The translations under genes were made by a program, and so were the position numbers. Positions 46,551-56,490 of a DNA stretch of 64,000 nt are shown here, piece by piece. This DNA is from Rhyzopertha dominica (taxonomy: Eukaryota > Arthropoda > Insecta > Coleoptera > Bostrichidae), in NCBI GenBank assembly GCA_025024175.1, contig QCXZ01000001.1:30374942-30438941 (forward strand), read 5' to 3'. The notes beneath the pieces are model-generated. The model saw only the letters and a program-made list of their open reading frames with translations. It searched no databases and was not told the DNA's origin. Position 1 is the first letter of the stretch; every line of letters begins with the position of its first letter.

Positions 46551-47549
46551 TCAGCAGTTGACGACCTTAAAGGGCATAAAACGGAAATACTTGGAGAAAC
46601 AATCTGTAGTCACCATTATGTATTGATGACCTCGCGTGGATCTAGGTAGTGGCCCCATCAAGTCAGTCGATATTATTTCCCACGGCCTGGTTGCTTTGGG
46701 CTGCTGAGTCATCAATCCTTTAGGAACAAGAGTATCTGGTTTGTAAGAAGAGCGCAGCAAAGTGGTAATTGGAGAAATTACAGAAGCGAAGTCAGGTACA
46801 AATCGTCTATACCAACTAAATGTGCCTACTATTCTTCTAACTTCAAACACAGACTTGGGAGTTGGTATTTCTAACATTGCTTGCACCTTTGAAGGATCAA
46901 CATCCAAACCATCCTTGTCTACAACATAGGCCAAGTATTTCATCTCCTTGCGACAAAAATGGCACTTTTCCCAACTAACTGTTAGATTCGCCTCTCGAAG
47001 TCTCTTGAAAACCTCTCCCAGAATAAGTAGGTTATTTTCAAACGTCTGTGTGACAACTACTATGTCATTAAGATATACAAATACGTGAGGTTCTAACTCT
47101 GGTCCAAATACTTTGTCCATTAAACGGAATGGTAATCTGCAGAACTGGAATAAACCTTTTCCTGGAACCGTAAATGCAGTGTACTGTCTTGAATTCTTCT
47201 CTAGCTTTACTTGCCAAAACGAACTCTTAATAACCAAAGTTGAAAGATAACAGGCATCCTTAAGCTTATCCAAAATATGTGATACGTATGGGAGTGGGTA
47301 TGAATCACGTTCAGGGACTGGGTTTAATTCCCTGAAGTCTACACAAAATCTATGACTACCATCCTTCTTTTTAACCAAGATTGGCGATGACCATGGGCTG
47401 CAAGATGGTACAATAACACCTAAACGTAGCATCTTATCCAGTTCCTCGTTGATCTGATTTTGTATAACCGGTGATACAGTGTAGTACTGTTGTTTAATAG
47501 GTGTTGCTTTTGTATGGATTAAGTGCTCAACAAGATTCGTACATCCCAA
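46551..47549 (-). pseudogene. Reverse transcriptase fused to integrase start (host gypsy)
   Basis: A 332-codon frame with RT motifs FCVDFRELNPVPERDSYPLP, GLFQFCRLPFRLM and YLNDIVV, then the GTFSWYRRFVPDFA segment. It ends abruptly in STDLMGPLPRSTRGHQY, the first catalytic-Asp region of the integrase. RNase H and the integrase zinc-binding region are absent, which indicates an internal deletion rather than a natural fusion. The catalytic DD is changed to ND. Confidence 0.8.
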
Positions 47550-47788
47550 GTTATCTCACATAAGTGCCTTATTTTCGGTAATAAACTCATTCAGTCTAAT
47601 TTCCTCGTCTTGACATAAAACAGTCTGCGTTCCAAGTAGTTGTGTCGCTTCCATTACTATGGGCTCTTTAGAAAAATACCACTCTCTGTGATGTAAATCT
47701 GGTACAATACCGACTTCTCGCCAAAAGTTTACACCAAGAATCAAGGTATGAAGCTCAGCAATTACTAATGCCTTAACTAAACTAATTC

Positions 47789-48045
47789 TGTAACGCTCAG
47801 CCGGGCGTATCGTCATACAGCCACCACACGTACCGTTCCAGGGAGATGATAATTCCTGCTGCTTGGACGAGCCCTGCGCCACCGACCGACGTGCAGGACC
47901 CGCAGTCTACAAGGGAATTAGTTGTTTTATAATAAATAATTTGAATTGTCAATAATTTAAAGAAACGAATATAAAATTATAATCTCTTGAATTAGGCCTT
48001 TCATAACGCCCCCCCTTCAAAGTACTGCACATATACATCGTTATA
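47789..48045 (+). repeat. 5' LTR of the nested small element
   Basis: 257 bp, TGTAAC...GTTATA. It lacks a segment of about 230 bp present inside the 3' LTR. Confidence 0.75.
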
Positions 48046-48324
48046 AAGTGGCGCCCAACGTGGGGGGAGGACGTAGGGAAGAGCTCTGATCACCGCTCCG
48101 ATTCTCTGACAGGCTGGCGCGACTCTGCCCTACGTCCTTCGAACCGACGCCAGTGCTTATGCTATTGGAGCATGTTTACTCCAGGGAAGGGACAAGACGA
48201 GCGGCCAGTGGAGTACGCAAGCCCATTACTGACAAAAACCGAGTGCTACTACTCGACTACTGAGAGAGAAGCCCTCGTTGTAGTATATATACGCTGTGAA
48301 GAAATTTCGAAGCTACATTGACGG

Positions 48325-48967
48325 ATGTCCAGTAAGAATTGCTACAATCATCCACCTCTCAGGTCCTTAAAGGCACCTAGTGGCCGTCCAGCTTGCGAGG
48401 TAAGCTCAATATCAATAACGCTTCCAACGAAATCACCTCACGAGACACGTGAGGAGCAGCAGCCTGACCCTGAAGTGAAGAGGATCATGGACTGCCTTGA
48501 GGACCCCCAAGACGCTGTCGATTTCAACCGATGGACCGAAAGGGGTTATATAAATGCATCAAGGTGTACTGTGCAGATATGGTCCAGACAACGACTCCGA
48601 TGATCCCCAGTTGGTGATTCCCCGAGGGCAAGTATCCGAGATACTGCGGGAATGCCACTATTCACCGCTCGCTGGACATTACGGTGCGGACCGAAAGTTA
48701 AGCACTATTGCACGACGATATTATTGGACTACTATGCGACGTGATGTTGTCCAACATGTCCGCAGATGTTTGGAGTGCAATAGGTACAAACCCAATAATA
48801 TGAAGCCCGCGGGATCAGTCCAATACCCAAGAGACATCATAGGACACTATCATTCGTCAGCTTTACGAAGATGGCATCCGAGTGATCAACAAACCGATGT
48901 TCTACTCCCAGTTCGTCCACTGCGTCGTATAGGAATGGTCCAAACAACACGACGACACCCGACATAA
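48325..48967 (+). pseudogene. Integrase pieces in the nested small element
   Basis: Frames 48325-48603 and 48554-48967 give QPDPEVKRIMDCLEDPQDAV and DPQLVIPRGQVSEILREC, then GHYGADRKLSTIARRYYW and RRDVVQHVRRCLECNRY, closely similar to the 42.1-42.5 kb integrase zinc-binding region. The core with the catalytic acids is absent: a jump leads to the C-terminal IGHYHSSALR. Confidence 0.75.
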
Positions 48968-49078
48968 CTAGAAGATCAGCGCGCATCTCAGCGCGCAGTA
49001 TTAAGTAACTAATTTTTCTCCTTTCNTTTATTTAGTTGGTTCCCGCACGAGACGTCCGCGGCAACCAAAGGGGGAGTC

Positions 49079-49570
49079 TATAACTCTCAGCCGGGCGCAT
49101 CGTCATGTAGCCACCACACGTACCGTTCCAGGGAGGCTATGATAATTCCTGCTGCTTGCACGAGCCCTGCGCCGCCGACCGACGTGCAGAACCCGCAGTC
49201 TCCAAGGGAATTAGTTGTTTTATAATAAATTATTATATTAATTAACTTTTAGAACAATAACTTTAAATAGAAACAATAAATTATACCCCGTAATATCGCT
49301 CGCTTAGCCAAGTCAACTTGACGCCAACGCCATTATATGCCCACCATCCCACCTCCGCGACCTATCGCGGCATACGCCGTGCGCCCGCNCCCTGCAGCTG
49401 TAGTATGCTGCCTTNCTGCGGCCTCGCTGGTGGTTGCCAGAGATTTATGCTCGTAACAAAATAATTTGAATTGTCATTAATTTAAAGAAACGTATATAAA
49501 ATTATAATCTCTTGAATTAGTTCTTTCATAACGCCCCCCTTCAAAGTACTGCACATACTACATCGTTATA
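49079..49570 (+). repeat. 3' LTR of the nested small element
   Basis: 492 bp, TATAAC...GTTATA. It matches the 5' LTR on both sides of an extra block at about 49229-49455 that includes a CCTATCGCGGC patch and two ambiguous bases. Confidence 0.75.
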
Positions 49571-50100
49571 ATTCTATTTCGAACACAAAAAGGCACTTCG
49601 CAGCTTCTCACACTTTCGCACGTTTCACCATTAGCTACACGAATGACTTATATCTTCGCGATTCAGTACTAAATTTAAATTCCGTATTTGTTCCCAACCT
49701 GGTCCGCCCAAAACTGTAACAGATGCGCCGCTATCGAGCAATCCCAATTTTTCTTTCCCCAAAACACTAACTTTAAGATAAGGTCTTTCGTCCCCCTACA
49801 GCATGTTCCAAAATAAAGTCAAGAAGTGGTTTATCATGGCTGGTCGAATTTATTCCATTGACATTCTTACACCGACCAACTAAGAATGCCAATGTTCGTT
49901 TCCCTGCTGACTGCAGCTTGGACAATTACGGGTAGTGAACCCTTCTTTTTGCACCTATAACAGTGTAACCTTTTCCTTTCAAGACATCCTATTGCCTTGT
50001 GTCCTTATTATAGCAGAGGAAATTTTCAGTTTGTCTGGTATCTTTCGTTGTCGTGGATATTGTACTACACNTAGGCCAAATCAGGTTCTAGAGTAGCAGC

Positions 50101-50192
50101 TATCTTCTTTAGTCAGTATGTTTAGTGATTAATAATTAATAATACTTTTAAGAGGAGTTTTTACATANTTACCTAGTCATGCCAACTGTTAC
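50101..50192 (-). repeat. 3' LTR of the nested gypsy element, shortened
   Basis: Shares both ends with the 156-bp copy but lacks the middle segment (TTATTACAGAATC to TGATTAGC). Confidence 0.7.
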
Positions 50193-50480
50193 ATCTCCCT
50201 TTTTTTATAAGAAATAGAAAACCTAACGCTACTACAATAGTTACACTACTACTTCATATTAACATCTTTCTAACTAAACATTTTAAGCATCTCTAAATCT
50301 AAGAGGCTTTACAATTAGTCTACCCGATCTTGTTTTATAATCATTAGCCCGATTTTCACTAAGAGAAGCACTTTTGTCACTCTTGGGCTGCTGAACACCA
50401 TTATCGGATAAATAGATTTTATTGTTGGTCACTATGAGGTAATTGTCACTATCAGGACATGATTTAGGTTTAAATTAAAT

Positions 50481-51080
50481 TTAAATTGGCAGATCTCTAA
50501 ATATCTTCTCATTCATTCTCTGAAAAACTTCTGGACTTACATTTAAACCAAATGGTAGCCTTTTAAATGAGTACCTGCCAAAAGGAGTGGAGAATGTGCA
50601 ATATTTACTGCTTTCGTTATCTAATGGAACATGATAAAAACCCTCTTTTAAATCTAAAACAGTGTATACTTTTTTGTTTTTCAACTTCAAACCTAGTTCA
50701 TCTATTGTAGGTATTGGGAACTGATCATCACATACATATTTATTCAAATGAAGAGGATCCAGACATAACCTTAAAGAACCATTTGCTTTTTCAACAATTA
50801 CAAGATTGTTTACCCACTCTGTCTGCTCCTCTCTTTTTACAATTATTCCCCGTTTTTCTAAATCATCCAGTGCCGCTTTTAACCTAGGTTTAATTGCTTC
50901 TGGAACACGCCTGCATGGACTAATAACAGGAATGGCATTTTGTTTTAATTTTATTTTATATCTGAACGGTACTTTACCTGTACCTTCAAAAACACTCTTG
51001 TTATTAGTAATAAAATCTTTCTTATCTGTAATTTTCACGGGCTTGTCAGTAATGCTCACAGAATCAAGCTTTTTTAACAA
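50481..51080 (-). pseudogene. Reverse transcriptase of the nested gypsy element, N-terminal part
   Basis: Finger and palm motifs are intact: VISPCRRVPEAIKPRLKAAL, NGSLRLCLDPLHLNKY, YTVLDLKEGFYHVPLDNES and FGLNVSPEVFQRMNEKIF. The frame ends at a stop before the YxDD box, and no later domain follows before the purine tract. It therefore lacks half of the catalytic centre. Confidence 0.8.
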
Positions 51081-51081
51081 A

Positions 51082-51333
51082 TTAGTCTGTACACATGGTA
51101 TTTAGGCCTAATATCGGTATACTATCGACATTAACCAAAAGAAACTTGATGTTATAAATCTTCTCTTTGATTTTACATTTTAATATTACATATCCATGTG
51201 ACTTAAGTTGATTATTGCCATAAGTTATTAATGTTGAATTGGTTTGAGTAATTTTAACAGGTATATTAAGATTTTTAAAAACCTTTAATGGCATGCAATT
51301 ACAATTGGCTCCACTGTCAAGCTTAAACTTCAA
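51082..51333 (-). pseudogene. Protease of the nested gypsy element
   Basis: The 83-codon frame opens MKFKLDSGANCNCMPL, where LDSGA is the aspartic protease active-site motif, and ends in GLNTM-type wording that normally precedes the reverse transcriptase. It is separated from the RT frame by a frameshift and from Gag by a stop. Confidence 0.8.
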
Positions 51334-51345
51334 CTGCTTATTATT

Positions 51346-52279
51346 TTAAAATTTTACCACAACAGACCAATAATTATTTCTCTTTATCTCATGCTTATTA
51401 ATATTATCTACCTCTATTGTATCAATGAACGGCATCTCTTCATTATCTTCACTAGACTCTTCTGCGACAACTTCATTAACTCTTCGAAGTTTTTTACTTT
51501 TCTTCTTATTCATTCTGCACCCAATAACAAAGTGATTTGGTTTTCCGCACTTCCTGCATTCTTTCCCAAATGCTGGACAATTCCTTGGACCATGTGTTTC
51601 ACCACACTTCAGACAATCATACATAGAGCTTGATTTTGTGTCCTTGTTCCCCAAAGACTTCTTATATTTCTCTACTGCATGCACTTCAGGTCCTTGGTTG
51701 ATATTCTTTAGCTGGAACTTACTTGCCTCTGCAGCCCTACAATTTCTTTCAGCTTCTTTTAATGTTAAATCACCTGTACGAAGCAGTCTCTCCTGAAGTC
51801 CCGAGTCTCTTATTCCTCTCACAACCTGGTCTCTAACGAGTCACTCAACTCTCCAAAGTTGCAGTTCTTTACAAGTATTTTTAAATCGGTTAAAAATTTG
51901 TCAAAATCTTCTCCTTCTTCCTGAACCCTCTTAAAGAATTTGTATCTATCATAGGTCTCATTACGTAAAGGCTGACAATACTCCTTAAGGCATTAATTAC
52001 TGTTGCATACACTGCTCTTTCGGCTTCAGCAAGTGGCAAAGTTTTAAAGATATCTTGTGCGTCTTCTCCAGCTACATTTAAGAATATTGCGATCTTTTTT
52101 GGATCAGGTTTTTCACTCAATCCTGATGCTGTCATGTAAATTTCAAAACTTGACATAAATTTTTCAGTTTTGCGAGGCATTTTGATCAAAAACCAAATTG
52201 CTAGGTGGTTTAAATGGATTTTGCATTTTGGTGTGCAATTTACCTCACTTTCTATTCTTGTTTTGCTCTCCCAGCACAA
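51346..52279 (-). pseudogene. Gag of the nested gypsy element
   Basis: Two frames, 52279-51890 and 51822-51346. The first holds the capsid start (KFMSSFEIYMTASGLSEKP). The second holds two Cys/His knuckles (CLKCGETHGPRNC and CRKCGKPNHFVIGC) and an acidic, Glu-rich end. A frameshift separates them near 51850. Confidence 0.75.
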
Positions 52280-52345
52280 TCTTGAGCGGAACCATCCATT
52301 CTATATTTTATGCCGACTTACACGGCTCCTTTACTTCTGACACCA

Positions 52346-52501
52346 TGTTATCTTCTTTAGTCAGGATGTTCAGTGATTAATAATTAATAATACTTTTAAG
52401 AGGAGTTTATTACAGAATCTTTTTACATTAGCTTGTTTACCTTTTTCTGCCTAGTTACTGATTAGCTTTTACATAGTTACCTAGTCATGCCAACTGTTAC
52501 A
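52346..52501 (-). repeat. 5' LTR of the nested gypsy element
   Basis: 156 bp; on the minus strand it runs TGTAACAGTTGGC...GATAACA. The 3' copy at 50101-50192 has an internal deletion of about 60 bp. Confidence 0.75.
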
Positions 52502-52604
52502 GCAGCTGTTCTTCGTCTAGGTGCTACAAAAGCCTCTACAGCTTCCCGACGGTCTTCCAACCTACGTCCTAGAGTACGTAATTGTGTAATAGAAGTCACC
52601 TCAG

Positions 52605-53155
52605 TAGTGATGTAATAATACGTATTAAAATATTCTTTGAATCCGAATATCGATATATTCGGATTATTCCGAATACTTTGTAGAATAATACGTATTCTTA
52701 TGACTGATTAACAAAGAATGTGAAACGTATTTTATATTTGCAAAGGAAAGTGAACTAAAATCAAATAAACAATCTCTGATTAAAAACATTAATCAAGTAA
52801 AAACAAACGTAATAGTATTCTATATTTTAATGGGACCTCACCTTCCTGGTGCTTATTTACAACACTGTCTACATAACGCACATTTTCTAAAACATAAGGC
52901 ATGTACATATTCACATTAATTTGTTGTTAAAGTATGTGAATGTGAAGGTGAAGGCATACCGTGCCGCATGCGTTTTATAGTATATCCGAATATAATCTCT
53001 ACTTGTACTGTATGTCGCATGAGGTACAGCCTGTTGTGTTCCTATAAGTATGAAATGATAATATGAATACGTATTCGGATGATTAATCCGAATATTTTCA
53101 TAATCCGATTCCGTATCATCCGAATATCAAAATCATCCGAATGTTTACAACACTA
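52605..53155. mobile_element. hAT-type MITE, nested in gypsy gag
   Basis: 8-bp target duplications CACCTCAG (52597-52604 and 53156-53163) flank a 551-bp element with terminal repeats TAGTGATGTAATA and TAGTGTTGTAAAC (the latter on the minus strand). The 8-bp duplication and the TAGTG start fit hAT. Near both ends the word TCCGAATA occurs many times in both orientations, like subterminal binding sites. No transposase is encoded. Removing it restores the gag frame of the host gypsy. Confidence 0.8.
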
Positions 53156-53270
53156 CACCTCAGTGAATCCGAGTTGTGGCAGACAGATCGTCGATAGACA
53201 GTGTTATTCTTCCACCACACGGTGTATTGCAGGAGTAATATTCAACTTCTCGAAGGACCAGTAGAGACAA

Positions 53271-53798
53271 TAAAGCACTAAGGTTGTGATCCTGTGACGT
53301 TTTATTGTAATTATCAGGGCTACAGACACATTCCCTGATATTTGAAGAACAAGTAACTTTTTACAAAAGAGTAATGACAAATTTATTAACAGAATGTCAA
53401 AATTATTTCATAGCTAACTTATAAACATGAACATGCACAGAGGGTTAAATAAATAATCTACCCTGGTCAGTTCGCTCTCACCCTGCGACTAGTTTCGCCC
53501 TGTTGGGGCTCATCAGGCAGGGGTAGAGAGCAAACTGACCATGGCAGACCGTCGCCTATAACCGCGGCGGGCGGACTGGTATGAAGGAGAATAGGAGGGC
53601 AGATGCTCTCAGTGCCATCTATGCGGAACTCTGCGAGCTAGGCGGTCTATAACTCTGATAGACACCGGCCTAGTGCAGGTTCCTAGCGATGACTCCGGGG
53701 AGGCTCCCCGTTTAGCATTGATTAAATAAATAATCTGCCCTGGTCAGTTCGCTCTCTACCCCTGCCTGATGAGCCCCAACAGGGCGTAGTTTAAAACC
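53271..53798. repeat. Complex repeat with direct and inverted copies
   Basis: AAATAAATAATCT followed by CCCTGGTCAGTTCGCTCTC occurs twice in direct orientation (about 53450-53485 and 53722-53755). A 50-bp block reading GCCCTGTTGGGGCTCATCAG is repeated in inverted form (about 53491-53541 and 53737-53786). The first copy also folds on itself. The CCTGATGAGCCCC word resembles dispersed insect repeats; its origin is unknown. It borders the large inverted duplication. Confidence 0.55.
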
Positions 53799-55648
53799 TG
53801 TACGAAATCGAACTATTACGTCAAATAAGTCAGTGTGAACAACAGGACCTGCTAGCGTCATTCAGGGATACACCGGTAGATGTTCGAGCGCTAGCGTTAA
53901 AGACCACCCTTAGAGCGTTAAAGACCACCCTTAGTTACAAAACTTTGTAGTGGAACTACTTTCCTTAATAACNGCGCGGTGAGGCATGTTAGTAACTGTG
54001 CTGCCAATTGACAATTGACTACATGAACAGGGACTAAGTGAGCGTGACCCAAAGAAACGTATTCATTGATGGTGTCTCGATCCTGCTCGTCCAAATCGTT
54101 CGTCTCTTCTCAAGTAATAAAAAACTTCTAAGAGCTTGCCCATAGGAATTACCCAAAGAAACTATTTTTTCTTGTATAACAGGCAAGTCTACCTGATAAC
54201 GCCCGTCGTCAGTGCGGGTCACAGTCTCACTGAACCGTTTCTCACACCGTTTTTCAGATGGATTCCACACAATTCCACAACAGTAAAACAACTAACTCTA
54301 TCACGATTAGCATTTTCAGGGAGATTAATAGGACCAGCAACGATCCACCCAAAGACAGTTTCCTGAAAAACTGGTTTTCCTACTCCTAAATCTATACGAT
54401 CCTTTTGCAAAATACGATAAAATAATTCTAAACCAATTATCATGTCTACAGGACCGTTTTCATTGAAAGTAGGATAGGCCAGTTTTATAAAAGGCCAGTT
54501 TATAAACTTTTCCTAAAAAAATTCCTAGGAGTAGTATCAGAAATTCGATCAAGTATCCCAAATTCTGCCACTGCTTCATAATCGGTAACTCTGTGGAGTT
54601 TAAGCTTAATTCAACAGATTCTGTTACAAAAGTGGATATGCCACCTACTCCACCAACGTGCCAACTGCATGTGTTACTCTTTAAACCAATTCGTTTCACT
54701 ATTTCGCTAAAAACAAAATTACGCTCGCTAGCGTTATCTAAAATGACGCGACAGGGATAGTTTTTGCCATTATATGCAATGTTGATAACTGCAGTTGCCA
54801 TCAACATAATTTCATTACTTTTAGCAGATGCCACCAAAACTACAGTGTCCACAGCAGACGACGTACCTGAAGTGAGAGGAGTCGAAGCAGCGACTATGTT
54901 TGTTTTATGAACCGCCACCGAAGCAAGCTCCTGAGGGGAGGTACTATGCCAGGATTAGGTTTCCGAGGCTCATTAGGATGCAAAAGACTGTGATGACTTT
55001 TACCACGGGTGTGGCACTTTCCGTCCGAAGAACAGGAATCCCGTTTGTGGGCCTTCACAGTTAAAACATAAATGTTTTTGTTTCGCAAAATCACGTCTCG
55101 CGTTTGAATCAAGATTAATGAATTTAAAGCATCTAAACAAAGTATGAGCGCCGTTACAGTAGGGACACTGTAATCGTTGTGAAACTTTTTATTGGTATCG
55201 TTTGTTTTGTGTGTAGTGTTGTGTGCACATACGCGCCTATCAATCTTGATGGCAGGGAAGATATCGGATTTGGAATTCAACTCAAGAGCTGAAGTTTCTA
55301 TCCATTAGTAGAAAAATTTGAATTTGCCAAGTTAGCAAGACATCCTTTTCATTTATATACTAACACAGAAAATCGATTCAGACTCACTATGTGAATATCA
55401 ATTACGCAAAAAGGCACATGAAATTCCTACTTTATCTAATTTTTTAAAGAGTTAAAATGTTGGTTAAAATCGCCGACTAGTTTTCTCAAACTCGAGGTGG
55501 AGCCTTTGCTAATTTTGGGTAACTCAAAAATAGCTTTTATATGCTTATTTGACCAATTTTTGTCGTATCTGTCTAACAGTTCGGACCAGGCTGATTCGTA
55601 AATTTTCATAAGTAGATTCAATGTTTTGAATAAGTCGGCTAGCTTCGC
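53799..55648 (-). repeat. Left arm of large BEL inverted duplication
   Basis: This 1.85-kb block is the inverted copy of 56491-58335 with about 1-3 % differences and small indels. At the outer edge the match runs through CGATTTCGTACA and stops; at the inner edge it ends at GGCTAGCTTCGC. The arms are separated by an 842-bp spacer. Confidence 0.85.
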
Positions 55649-55860
55649 CTTTTAAACATGATTTGAGATTATACAGTTTCTCAATGTTTGAAAGTTCATT
55701 GTTGCTATGTACTAAATTGAAACAAACCCATCCAGTCATTGTAATCACCGTTAAAATCTTGAATTGATATTTTCGGCAATTTAACATGAAGATCTGTCTG
55801 CCACATTTTCTGGTCCAATCGAGCCAGATTATTAGCGAGGTGATTCTACCTAGTTTCTCA
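53799..55860 (-). pseudogene. BEL/Pao element piece (gag to protease), minus strand
   Basis: Reading from 55860 leftwards, BEL Gag wording appears (FNLVHSNNELSNIEKLYNLK, then GEASRLIQNIESTYENL) in 55787-55545. The CCHC region, in mixed frames, follows at about 55000-55180. Then comes a retropepsin-like segment (YPCRVILDNASERNFVF) in 54918-54460, where the usual DSG is DNA, and the linker before reverse transcriptase to 53799. Frameshifts and stops break it repeatedly. It stops exactly at the edge of the inverted duplication. Confidence 0.75.
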
Positions 55861-55886
55861 GTACGCCTGACAACAATCTGCTGAAG

Positions 55887-56490
55887 GTGTCTACAAGCCG
55901 TGCATCCAAAATAAACAGCTTTCTTGGGTTCTTGCTTAAACCTAGAAACCTAGAGACCAAACAAGCCGCACACACTGTTCAAACAGAATTATTTAGTTTT
56001 ACCAAAAGTCCCAGTGATGAGATGGTGATGCACATTGCTAAAATTCGAAGGATTGATTTTACACATGCAGCAAATAAACGTAAAGCCAGACGAATCATCT
56101 ATGATGGTAAAATTGTTGGATTCTCTTCCTGATAATTACGAAAGTCTTCGTCAGGCATGGTGGGCAAGACCAGCAAACATTTATCAATAATTTGGTGGCA
56201 GTGCCGACATCAGATGAAAAGCGCCGGCAGCGGCGTAGAGAAACAGGAAGAGGTAGAAGCACTTGTACTTGCAAGAAAAATCAAAATCATGACAAAAATT
56301 ACACTGGTAGTAAGGATTATAAGAAGAAACCGTTAGAAAGTCAAGTAACAATGATAAAATGGCTAAATTTCGATGTTATTCTTGCGGAGGTTTCGGACAT
56401 ATTCGCCGAAACTGCAAAAAGAAGGGAAAACATCAAGAAGTGCCGAAAGATGAAGCAAAGGATGAAGCATTTGTTTGTGAGGCATTAAGC
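55887..56490 (+). pseudogene. Copia gag fragment in the spacer of the inverted duplication
   Basis: Frames give ETKQAAHTVQTELFSF and SDEMVMHIAKIRRID, the middle of Copia Gag, followed by a Cys/His knuckle, RCYSCGGFGHIRRNCKKKG (about 56364-56420). The knuckle is clear. The sequence starts and stops abruptly within the spacer between two BEL arms, so it is a transposon fragment captured in the junction. The element at 44.3 kb is a possible source type, since its gag is cut off just before this region would begin. Confidence 0.7.

Larger units (their letters stand above)
47789..49570 (+). mobile_element. Small non-autonomous LTR element, nested in the host gypsy
   Basis: Two LTRs begin with CTCAGCCGGGCG-type sequence (47789 and 49079) and end in CATCGTTATA (48045 and 49570). 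They are flanked by ATTC on both sides (47785-47788 and 49571-49574). The primer-binding site TGGCGCCCAACGTGGGG is at 48049-48065, and the purine tract CAAAGGGGGAG ends at 49075. The about 1-kb interior carries stitched pieces of a pol like that at 40.5-43.5 kb: RNase H (RTDASAYAIGACLLQG), integrase zinc-binding region (HYSPLAGHYGADRKL) and a C-terminal HSSAL piece. Gag, protease and RT are missing, so movement would need proteins of another element. Confidence 0.8.
50101..52501 (-). mobile_element. Gypsy-type element, minus strand, 3' half deleted
   Basis: Target-site duplications GCAGC (50096-50100 and 52502-52506) bound a 2.4-kb element. The LTR on the right (52346-52501, 156 bp) is its 5' LTR, followed by TGGTGTCAGAAG as primer-binding site. 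The purine tract AAAAAAAGGGAGA (plus strand 50193-50205) precedes the shortened 3' LTR (50101-50192). In order: gag (52279-51350), protease (51333-51082) and reverse transcriptase (51080-50481). RNase H and integrase are missing, so it could only move in trans. The element sits inside the gag of the host gypsy. Confidence 0.85.
45884..53270 (-). mobile_element. Gypsy element, minus strand, with three nested insertions
   Basis: The host element reads right to left. Gag pieces lie at about 53100-53250 and 52507-52600 (QLRTLGRRLEDRREAVEAF, continuing in frame across two insertions). A CCHC region and protease (LLDSGASVTVLGGPG, about 49660-49760) follow, then reverse transcriptase (47549-46745). 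Integrase begins at 46744 with STDLMGPLPRSTRGHQY and continues (LLCDNGPQYRS, YRPQANTTERVNRTL) to a C-terminal LAPRYIGPFFV segment near 45980. The YxDD box is changed to YLNDIVV. RNase H is missing: the RT end joins directly to integrase at about 46745. Insertions at 47789-49570, 50101-52501 and 52605-53155 interrupt it, two of them with short target duplications. LTR boundaries of the host copy were not resolved. Confidence 0.75.

Noticed and set aside
54894..55280. 128-codon frame (also 56858-57244) as an independent gene
   Set aside because: It lies in the CCHC region of the BEL gag in a mixed frame and is duplicated by the inverted repeat; it is part of BEL, not a separate gene.
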